From contig CP121691.1 in NCBI GenBank assembly GCA_038396585.1, forward strand, positions 806,001 through 870,000: 64,000 nt of DNA. The letters are read 5' to 3'. Below, in pieces: positions 18,956 through 26,080 of the stretch (the stretch's first letter is position 1; each line of letters opens with the position of its first letter). The translations under genes and the position numbers were made by a program. Below the pieces are notes generated by a model. It was not told the origin of the DNA. It worked only from the letters and a program-made list of their open reading frames with translations, and did not search any database. The DNA comes from Vallitaleaceae bacterium 9-2. Lineage in GTDB: Bacteria > Bacillota > Clostridia > Lachnospirales > Vallitaleaceae.

Positions 18956-18972
18956 TAAACTTGATAAGTTTA
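18956..18972. promoter_or_regulatory. 17-bp palindrome between divergent genes
   Basis: TAAACTT-GAT-AAGTTTA is a perfect 7+3+7 inverted repeat in the 124-bp space between the ABC-F gene and the Gfo/Idh gene. A further AAGTTTG half lies 10 bases on. It resembles a dimeric repressor operator; the regulator is not identifiable. Confidence 0.4.
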
Positions 18973-18984
18973 GCATAAATAAGT

Positions 18985-19014
18985 TTGAAAAGCAATAGAT
19001 AACTATGATATGAT
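18985..19014 (+). promoter_or_regulatory. Promoter for the second Gfo/Idh gene
   Basis: TTGAAA (18985-18990), 18 bp, TATGAT (19009-19014) with an extended TGA. Confidence 0.6.
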
Positions 19015-19046
19015 AGGGGTAGCATATAAAAAGGAGTGAATACATT

Positions 19047-20042
19047 ATGAAAAAGTTAAAAATAGGGGCGCTAGGTGTTTCGCGACATTTACTTACACGG
19101 GTGATGCTTCCTTTGAGTCAATCAAACCAAGTAGAGCTTGTCGGCTTGGCATCTCGCAATATAGAAAAAGCAAATCAAGTAGCCAAAACATGGAATATAA
19201 AGAAAACATATGGAGAATATCAACAGTTAATTGAAGATCCTGAGATTGAAGCGGTATATATTCCACTGCCAAATCATATGCATCTAGAATGGATGAAAAA
19301 AGCAATCGATGCCAAGAAACATGTGATTTGTGAAAAGCCACTGACGCTTGATGCTAAAGAAACGGACGATATTATTGCTTATGCCCAAGGAAAAGGTGTT
19401 AAAGTAATGGAAGCGTTTATGTATCGATTCCATCCCAAATGGAAGCAGGTTGTAGAATTGATGAAGGTGTCGGGTATTGGAGAGGTACAGACCATCCATA
19501 CTATTTTCTCCTACAATAATCAAGATGAGAATAATATACGTAATATTAAGGAATATGGTGGAGGAGCCCTTATGGATATCGGTTGCTATGCCATCAATTC
19601 TGCGCGATATATTTTGGGAAAGGACCCAGAGAGTGTTATATCAAAAATGACGTATTCGCCTAGTTTTCAAACGGATATATTGACATCGGGTATGTTAGAC
19701 TTTAAAACGGCACGCGCATTATTTTCTGTGGGTACAGCGATGTATCCAGCACAAGAAGTAAAAATATATGGAACGGGTGGGACGGTTGAAGTTGTCATTC
19801 CATTTAATGACTTATATGATATCAACGGAAAAATTATTGTGACCAACGACTTAGGGCGCCGAGTGATAGAATTTGAACCAACCAATCAATATGGAGAAAT
19901 GTTTGATGCATTTGCTGATGCGATAGCTAAGGATGAAGCGGTCCCACTGTCATTAGAAGACAGTCGAATGAACATGCATATCATAGATCAGCTCGTCAAG
20001 TCCTCCAAAACGCAACAGTGGGAGTCCATAGAATCCAAATAA
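19047..20042 (+). CDS. Gfo/Idh/MocA-family oxidoreductase
   Basis: A 331-residue NAD(P)-dependent dehydrogenase of the glucose-fructose oxidoreductase family. It begins with a Rossmann fold ('KIGALGVSRHLLTRVMLP', an atypical nucleotide loop), has the catalytic 'VICEKPLTLDAKETDD' segment near residue 93, then 'GGGALMDIGCYAINSARYI' of the C-terminal domain. Close relatives act on sugars or scyllo-inositol-type substrates, but nothing nearby indicates which. The ribosome binding site is AAGGAGTGA. Only 53 bases separate it from the XRE-cobalamin regulator, which has its own promoter, and there is no terminator between, so read-through is possible. Confidence 0.9.
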   Translation: MKKLKIGALGVSRHLLTRVMLPLSQSNQVELVGLASRNIEKANQVAKTWNIKKTYGEYQQLIEDPEIEAVYIPLPNHMHLEWMKKAIDAKKHVICEKPLTLDAKETDDIIAYAQGKGVKVMEAFMYRFHPKWKQVVELMKVSGIGEVQTIHTIFSYNNQDENNIRNIKEYGGGALMDIGCYAINSARYILGKDPESVISKMTYSPSFQTDILTSGMLDFKTARALFSVGTAMYPAQEVKIYGTGGTVEVVIPFNDLYDINGKIIVTNDLGRRVIEFEPTNQYGEMFDAFADAIAKDEAVPLSLEDSRMNMHIIDQLVKSSKTQQWESIESK

Positions 20043-20048
20043 AAAGGA

Positions 20049-20078
20049 TGGACATTTAATCACAAAATGTGATAAGAT
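20049..20078 (+). promoter_or_regulatory. Promoter with embedded operator for the XRE-cobalamin/MutS operon
   Basis: TGGACA (20049-20054), 18 bp, TAAGAT (20073-20078) with an extended TGA. Between the two elements lies the perfect palindrome ATCACA-AAA-TGTGAT (20059-20073). An operator in the spacer is the classic position for a repressor, and the first gene encodes a DNA-binding regulator, so autoregulation is likely but inferred. Confidence 0.6.
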
Positions 20079-20095
20079 GTTTTTGAGGTGATTTA

Positions 20096-20956
20096 ATGAA
20101 ATCCTTTGGAGCTATACTCAAAGAAATACGAAAAGCACACCATATGAGTCAAAAGGAATTAGGCAAGCGCTTAGGTGTGGGGCAAACGACAATAGCAAAT
20201 TATGAAAAAGATATTCGTTTTCCAAATCAAGAGACCCTAATGATTATGGCGGATATATTTGATGTATCCGTCGATCAATTACTGGGTCGACAAGAACTTA
20301 AGATAAACAGCGAATGCATGGATGAAATACAATTAAAACAAACGCTTTTAGACCTTTTATTACGAGCAAAAGAGCGCGAAGCGATGGACGTTATTAAAGG
20401 ATATAAAGTAACCCGTGAAGAAATTATTCGTTTGTATGAAGGTGTTTTTCGCGCGTTACTCATAGACGTTGGTGTTCTTTGGGAAGAAGGTAAAATATCC
20501 ATTGCCAAAGAACACTATATCTCTGAGTGTATATGGCGTATGGTAAGCTATATATCTCAAGGTATTGAACGGGGCACATCTTCAAAAGGCAATGTGTTGT
20601 GTATGGCGTTATCAGGTGAGCAGCATACATTAGGCATACGTATGGTTGCGGATTATTTTAATTTACTTGGATATCATCCCTACTATATAGGGGCTAATAT
20701 TCCAACGGGAGAAGTTGTTGAGTTTGTGAAGCAAATCAAGCCCAGATATATAGCCCTATCATTGACAACACAGACCCTTAATGATGCACTGATTAACTTA
20801 ATTAAATGCTTAAAACAAACATGTGAATCCTGCACGATTATTGTTGGCGGTCAAGCATATGAAAAAAACAAAGGAATGATTCCCCAACAAGCAGATGAAT
20901 TCATAGATAGCTTTGAAGCACTTGAGGATTTGTTGAGGAGAACAGATGGAATTTAA
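20096..20956 (+). CDS. XRE-family regulator with CarH-like cobalamin-binding domain
   Basis: A 286-residue fusion of a Cro/C1 (XRE) helix-turn-helix (residues 5-64, 'MSQKELGKRLGVGQTTIANYEK') with a B12-binding cap (about 78-160) and a B12-binding Rossmann domain (about 165-280). The cap has the exact CarH motif W-x9-E-H (W129, E139, H140), and the Rossmann domain has the G-E-x-H motif with H177 as expected lower cobalt ligand. CarH proteins are MerR-type, adenosylcobalamin-dependent light sensors; here the DNA-binding part is a different family. The residue next to the cap Trp, which in Thermus CarH is the His that ligates cobalt after light, is E130. It overlaps the first MutS-like gene by 11 bases. 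Confidence 0.88.
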   Translation: MKSFGAILKEIRKAHHMSQKELGKRLGVGQTTIANYEKDIRFPNQETLMIMADIFDVSVDQLLGRQELKINSECMDEIQLKQTLLDLLLRAKEREAMDVIKGYKVTREEIIRLYEGVFRALLIDVGVLWEEGKISIAKEHYISECIWRMVSYISQGIERGTSSKGNVLCMALSGEQHTLGIRMVADYFNLLGYHPYYIGANIPTGEVVEFVKQIKPRYIALSLTTQTLNDALINLIKCLKQTCESCTIIVGGQAYEKNKGMIPQQADEFIDSFEALEDLLRRTDGI

Positions 20957-22511
20957 CAGTATTTTATGGCTTCATACGAGTGTCAAAAATCAAATTCATC
21001 ATAAAATTATTGAGAATCTCAATTTGGAAGAAGTTTATCAACAACTTCTTACAAATGATGAGATTCTTTATTCTTTATGTATGGATGTTCAAACGATTGA
21101 ATATCGTCAGGCTATTCTTAAGGACTTTATGAGCAATGAAGGACTCTTGGATGAGTTGATGAAGAGCTTAGAAGCTTTTTATCACTTAAAACCCTTGTAT
21201 CATTCAGAACTATATAAAGTATCTAATCTGTATCGTATTATTGATATGCTTATTATTATGGAAAAGGCAATTGACAGTTTAGAACAGCTAGATCAGATAC
21301 TGCGATACTATCGGTTGGAATCATCGGGATTAAAAAAACTATGCGATAGTGTGTATGCGAATATAGGTACCGATGAATATAAGGCAATGAAAAGGGATCT
21401 AAAGGAGATACACTATATATTTAGTTCGATTAAAGGGGCGACGCTATCGGTATCTATGACATCAGGAATGCGCCCCAAATTTGCTCAGGTAACGCAGATT
21501 GATCATCACCGATATCGATACCCTAAAGCCTTTCGACATGTGTCGGATGTCTTAGCGGATGATCAGACCTTTTTGGATCGGCGTATTTCAAGTTATGTTC
21601 CTGTTTTTAAAGTACAAAAAATGAACTATAATATTTTGGAAGAAATTGAGTATGCTTTACGTGAACATAAAGCTAAATTGGAGGCATTTATACAATCTTA
21701 TGAGCGTATTGATATAAAACCGTTTGTGCGGTTATATGAAGAAATTGCGTTTTATAGCTCCAGCTATAAGCTTTTTCACACATTACAAGAAAAAGGGCTT
21801 CCGATTACCAAACCAGAAATTGTAGCCAATGCGACATGCTTAGCGTTTGAGGATGGATATAATATTAATTTGGCTATAAAAGGTACAGTTGCACCGAGTG
21901 CGATTGTTCTAAATGGATTTGAGTTAAACGAAGAGCGAAAGTTTTTTCTGATAACAGGGGCTAATCGTGGAGGAAAGACAACTTATACACAGTGTATTGG
22001 ACAAATACAGCTCCTTGGTCAGCTTGGGTTATATGTACCGGCTAAGTCCGCTAAGATTAGTTTGGTTGATACTATAGAATCGCATTTTCCGGCGTTAGAA
22101 AATGAGTCTGTCGATAAGGGGAAATTTGGAAGAGAATGTGAAGTGTTTGTTGAAAGCTTTAAGCGTGTGACACCGCGTTCGATTATGCTTTTGAATGAAT
22201 CTTTTGCCGGGACAAGTCATCTAGAAAGTTTAAGTATTGCAACACAAGGTGTTGTTGCAATGATGCAAGCAGGTATTCCTTTTATCTTTAATACCCACTT
22301 GCATGAGTTATATGAAGAAGTATTAGCGGAATTGGAGCATAAAGGGTTGAGCACCTTAAAAGAGCACTTAATTAGTTTAACAACAAAGATGGAACAAGTT
22401 GACAGTACCTATGTCATGATTGAACAGGAACCGATGGGAAAAAGCTATGCAAGGGAAATTGCTATTAAATATGGGGTAACATATGAACAACTTATAAAAG
22501 ATATGTCGTAG
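20946..22511 (+). CDS. MutS-like ATPase, first of a tandem pair
   Basis: A 521-residue protein with the MutS core and ATPase regions only. The helical lever or clamp-like part (about 45-290, entered by 'IEYRQAILKDF' as in MutS domain III) leads to the ABC-type ATPase: Walker A G338-A-N-R-G-G-K-T345, Walker B-like 'IMLLNES' near 413-419, and the H-loop 'NTHLHEL' near 449-455. The Walker B Asp is Asn417, followed by the catalytic Glu418. There is no mismatch-recognition domain (no F-x-E) and no Smr nuclease domain, so it is neither MutS1 nor MutS2. Its start overlaps the regulator gene, with GAGGAG as ribosome binding site. Confidence 0.85.
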   Translation: MEFNSILWLHTSVKNQIHHKIIENLNLEEVYQQLLTNDEILYSLCMDVQTIEYRQAILKDFMSNEGLLDELMKSLEAFYHLKPLYHSELYKVSNLYRIIDMLIIMEKAIDSLEQLDQILRYYRLESSGLKKLCDSVYANIGTDEYKAMKRDLKEIHYIFSSIKGATLSVSMTSGMRPKFAQVTQIDHHRYRYPKAFRHVSDVLADDQTFLDRRISSYVPVFKVQKMNYNILEEIEYALREHKAKLEAFIQSYERIDIKPFVRLYEEIAFYSSSYKLFHTLQEKGLPITKPEIVANATCLAFEDGYNINLAIKGTVAPSAIVLNGFELNEERKFFLITGANRGGKTTYTQCIGQIQLLGQLGLYVPAKSAKISLVDTIESHFPALENESVDKGKFGRECEVFVESFKRVTPRSIMLLNESFAGTSHLESLSIATQGVVAMMQAGIPFIFNTHLHELYEEVLAELEHKGLSTLKEHLISLTTKMEQVDSTYVMIEQEPMGKSYAREIAIKYGVTYEQLIKDMS

Positions 22512-22520
22512 GGGTGGATA

Positions 22521-24071
22521 ATGAATAAGTCGTTAATGAGTTTGTTATGGAGTAAGGATTCAAGTAAAAAAACTATGACCCTATCAAAAAAAGATATGGA
22601 TGATATGGGGATTGAATGGTTTGTAGATTTTTTTCAAGGGGAGAAAAAGCAAAGTTTAGACACATTAATTCATGAAATTCCAATTGAAATCCAAGATATT
22701 AAATATCGTCAGAGTATCTTAAAAGACTGTGTGAATAATCCGCTACTGTTTGATAAACTGCTTTCATACGGACAAGATGCCTTCCATCAGATGACATTAA
22801 GCAAATTTGCATTTGAAAAAGAGGCGACTATTTACAACTTAATCAAAAGAGTGGCAGAAGTGGATGGGATTCGAAAAACGCTGGAAGATATTTTGCATAT
22901 GTTTGAACAGGCAACGATCGAGTCACAAGGATTAAAGCAATATCATCAACTTTTACAAGAAATTGTTGATTCCAGGATTTATGATGCGTTTATTCGGGAT
23001 GTTGAAATGATTAAATCGCAAGCGGCGGGTGTTAAAAGTATAAAAATCGGCTTGAATTTGGATGAATATTTGCAACCGATTGAAGCCATTTTACTAGATG
23101 TCAGTGAAGAAGTGTTTAAATATGGACGCTTTGATAAGAAAATGGAATATTATGCAGTAAAAGGCATGAAAGAAGTGATGCTGATTCCACGAAAAATTTT
23201 TGCAAAGGAAACGATTGCACCACCCGAAGCACTTAACAATTTAGAAAAAATTGTTGAGCCGGCCATGCTTCAACTTATTAGCTTTTGTGATCAGTTTACC
23301 CGTAAAATTCTTGAGGTTCTTAGTATTCTTCATGAGGACTTGCCGTATTATAGCGTCGGAGTAACAATGTATCAACAAATTACCGACCAAGGCTATATCA
23401 TGACATTGCCCAAGTGGGGGCAAGATTACAAAGCGAAGGATTTGTATCATCTGCATCTGGCGATGAAGCTCAAGCCAGATGAACTGGTTTTTAATACAAT
23501 AGAGTTAAGCAAAGATAAGCCGATTAATATATTGACAGGAGCTAATCGTGGCGGCAAGACGACAACGACACAAAGCATTATGCAAAGTATATGGATGGGG
23601 CAACTGGGATTTTTTGTAGCGGCAAAAGAAGTAGAGCTTCCTTTAGTTAGTGCGTTGAAGGTCCATTTTCCAAGAGAAGAAAAAGAGACGGTGGATTATG
23701 GACGCTTAGGTGAAGAATGTAACCGCTTTAAAGAAATGTTTGAACAAAGCTCTTCAACGAGTTTCTTCTTTATGAATGAGTCTTTTTCAGGGACGTCCCA
23801 CCATGAAAGCTTGCAAATCTCAGTAGAGATATTACAAGCCATATATCAAAGAGGTAGCTTTGTTTTATTCAATACGCATTTACATGAACTCGTTGAAACA
23901 TTGGAGAAAAAAATACCTCAAAAGAGTATTCAAAGCCTAATTGCGGGAAAAGATATGGATAAATCCCCCTATGTTATTGAACGCGGGCGACCCCTTGGAA
24001 AAAGTTATGGTATAGAAATAGCCAAAAAATATGGGATGAATTATGAGACGCTGATTCGTATACCCCATTAA
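22521..24071 (+). CDS. MutS-like ATPase, second of a tandem pair
   Basis: A 516-residue paralogue of the preceding protein, starting nine bases after it, with the same order: 'IKYRQSILKDC' core segment near residue 62, Walker A 'GANRGGKT' near 339, Walker B-like 'FFFMNES' and H-loop 'NTHLHEL'. As in its partner the Walker B Asp is Asn and the next Glu is kept, and recognition and nuclease domains are absent. Outside the ATPase motifs the two have diverged strongly, which suggests a fixed heterodimer like the eukaryotic MSH pairs; that is inference. The gene ends 15 bases from a convergent ArsR-type gene with no visible terminator. Confidence 0.85.
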   Translation: MNKSLMSLLWSKDSSKKTMTLSKKDMDDMGIEWFVDFFQGEKKQSLDTLIHEIPIEIQDIKYRQSILKDCVNNPLLFDKLLSYGQDAFHQMTLSKFAFEKEATIYNLIKRVAEVDGIRKTLEDILHMFEQATIESQGLKQYHQLLQEIVDSRIYDAFIRDVEMIKSQAAGVKSIKIGLNLDEYLQPIEAILLDVSEEVFKYGRFDKKMEYYAVKGMKEVMLIPRKIFAKETIAPPEALNNLEKIVEPAMLQLISFCDQFTRKILEVLSILHEDLPYYSVGVTMYQQITDQGYIMTLPKWGQDYKAKDLYHLHLAMKLKPDELVFNTIELSKDKPINILTGANRGGKTTTTQSIMQSIWMGQLGFFVAAKEVELPLVSALKVHFPREEKETVDYGRLGEECNRFKEMFEQSSSTSFFFMNESFSGTSHHESLQISVEILQAIYQRGSFVLFNTHLHELVETLEKKIPQKSIQSLIAGKDMDKSPYVIERGRPLGKSYGIEIAKKYGMNYETLIRIPH

Positions 24072-24086
24072 TTGTGTTCGCATGGT

Positions 24087-25139
24087 TTAAAAAGGATCAA
24101 TGTAGAGATAACGTTTTAAGCCATCAAACAACTGATTAAAGCGTTCACTATCGACTTGGTAGTATATACGTTTACCTTCTTGATACTTCATGTGAATAAT
24201 CCCTAGATCAACTAGACGACTAATGTGATAGCTAATGGTAGCTGTTGTAATCCCTAAGTGGTCTGAAATCTCCTTATTATAATGAGGGGCATGCATTAAA
24301 AAGCGAATAAGATTTCGACGAGTATCGTCAGCAAGGGATTTGATTAATTCTTCATAATGCACTTGATGATGGTCAGAGTATAGTTGTTTTTCTGCATCAA
24401 CACCATAGAAAAAATATACTTCATTGTGGTTGCCATAGGCTACGGTGATTTTGTCACCGAAAAAATAACCGACAAAAATGCGGATGGAACTATGCTCATT
24501 GGACAAAGCCTCTTTGCTTTGAAATAAGATGGCATTAATAAAATCATCCGGGTTTTCATCCAATAGTTGTTGATGCTTGGGTTGAATCTTTTGTAGCTGT
24601 TGTGTTAATTGATCTTCGTTTTTTGAAAAAAAGTGTGTATAGAAAAATTCAAAGGAATAAATCAAACGTTCCATAACACCGTCAGGATACTTTTTGAATT
24701 GGTAATAGAGTGTTTTATCCATTCCAAATTCATGGCGAAGATTGGTAAGCTCATCTAAAAGATGATCCAGTGCAGCGCTTTCGGATTCGATGGATACAGG
24801 AATATCAATGCGGTCAATATATAAATCCAGCAACTGACGTGTGGTGAATTTTTTAAGATAGCCAATGAGGTCAAGAGGGTGTGATAAGTTTTCGTGAATA
24901 ATCACATCAAGCAAAACAATATAAAAGCAAGAAAAATCTCTTAAAAAAAGTTCGATATCGTTGATGACTAAAATAGGTAGTTTGGGATAAATTTGTTCGA
25001 CATAGCTGGTGATAAAATGATCAAAACGCTTGGTAGAGAGTGTCTCGTCAGCATTTTGATTAATGGAATAATAAGCGATGCCGGTCAGATTATAAAGAAA
25101 CTCTAGCGATAAATTGGTTTCAATTGTAAGTGATTTCAT
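24087..25139 (-). CDS. ArsR-type winged-helix regulator with long N-terminal domain
   Basis: A 350-residue protein with a winged helix at the C-terminal end (about 260-340; 'NKEISDHLGITTATISYHISRLVDLGII', then the wing 'YQEGKRIYYQV'). The first 250 residues form an alpha-rich domain of unknown function, far longer than in ordinary ArsR/SmtB metal sensors, which are about 100 residues. No Cys-based metal site is visible. ATG 25139 is taken as the start; a GTG at 25151 is in frame but badly spaced from any Shine-Dalgarno. It converges on the MutS-like pair and is divergent from the alpha/beta hydrolase gene, which it may regulate. Confidence 0.8.
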   Translation of the reverse strand: MKSLTIETNLSLEFLYNLTGIAYYSINQNADETLSTKRFDHFITSYVEQIYPKLPILVINDIELFLRDFSCFYIVLLDVIIHENLSHPLDLIGYLKKFTTRQLLDLYIDRIDIPVSIESESAALDHLLDELTNLRHEFGMDKTLYYQFKKYPDGVMERLIYSFEFFYTHFFSKNEDQLTQQLQKIQPKHQQLLDENPDDFINAILFQSKEALSNEHSSIRIFVGYFFGDKITVAYGNHNEVYFFYGVDAEKQLYSDHHQVHYEELIKSLADDTRRNLIRFLMHAPHYNKEISDHLGITTATISYHISRLVDLGIIHMKYQEGKRIYYQVDSERFNQLFDGLKRYLYIDPF

Positions 25140-25304
25140 AGCGTTACCCACTTTCCGTTTGGTATATCGTTATAGACTAGTTTATATTTTATCAAAGTAA
25201 AGCGAAGATTTCCACTCTTTTATTGAGATTGAAAACATTGATGTGATGAAAAACATATGATATAATTCCTTTTAAATGTTTTACTAAGGCATATGGAGGC
25301 TGTT

Positions 25305-26060
25305 ATGAAAAAAAAAGTGGAAAAATATAATATAGAATATACGGTGATGGGAGAAGAGCATGAAAAAGACTTGGTTATTTTTCATGGATGGGGATGTAAC
25401 AAAGAAATGTTTGATTTTATAGTGGAACACTTTAAGACAAAATATCGTGTGTTTGCTTTTGACTTACCAGGATTTGGCGGTTCAAAAGAACCCAAGGAGA
25501 TTATGGGTACAATGGAATATGCCAAACAAATGCGTGATGTTTTTGAGCTCTTGGGTATAAAGACACCGATCGGTATTGGACATTCCTTTGGAGGACGTAT
25601 CTTAATAAAAATGGCAACATTTTATACCTTTGAAAAATTGGTTTTAACAGGGAGTGCAGGTGTAGTCAACAAACGTCCGTTAAAATACTATGTTAAAGTA
25701 TATACATTTAAACTCATGAAGCGTATATACCAACTTAAACCGGTTCAAAAAATGTGTCCGAATATGCTGGAACGTTATAGAAATAAAGCAGGTTCCGCAG
25801 ATTACAATCAGGCAAGTCCAACGATGAAACAAATTCTCTCAAAAGTGGTTAATGAAAATTTGATACATGAGTTTAAACTAGTCAAGGTGCCAACGTTACT
25901 TATTTGGGGAGACAATGATACGGCGACACCGCTTAATGATGGAAAGATTATGGAAAAAGAGTTTGCAGATGCCGGATTAGTTATCTTTGAAGGTGGGACA
26001 CACTATGCGTTTTTGGAACAAGCGCAACGATTTATAAAAGTATTGGATGCATTTATATAA
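25305..26060 (+). CDS. Alpha/beta-fold hydrolase
   Basis: A 251-residue soluble serine hydrolase. Catalytic triad: Ser94 in the nucleophile elbow G-H-S-F-G-G, Asp in 'LLIWGDNDTATPL' and His in 'EGGTHYAFLEQ'. An oxyanion-hole motif 'FHGWGCNKEMF' is near residue 30. The substrate is unknown. ATG 25305 is used because GGAGG lies just before it; an ATG at 25293 precedes that site. The stop overlaps the out-of-frame ATG region of the next gene, and the Mur ligase starts 20 bases on, so they form an operon and may act on the same cell-wall precursor or lipid. Confidence 0.85.
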   Translation: MKKKVEKYNIEYTVMGEEHEKDLVIFHGWGCNKEMFDFIVEHFKTKYRVFAFDLPGFGGSKEPKEIMGTMEYAKQMRDVFELLGIKTPIGIGHSFGGRILIKMATFYTFEKLVLTGSAGVVNKRPLKYYVKVYTFKLMKRIYQLKPVQKMCPNMLERYRNKAGSADYNQASPTMKQILSKVVNENLIHEFKLVKVPTLLIWGDNDTATPLNDGKIMEKEFADAGLVIFEGGTHYAFLEQAQRFIKVLDAFI

Positions 26061-26080
26061 TGCATGCTATGGAGGTAAAA

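Noticed and set aside
20946-24071. The MutS-like pair as ordinary mismatch repair genes
   Set aside because: No mismatch-binding F-x-E domain, no mutL nearby, and each protein is little more than half the length of MutS.
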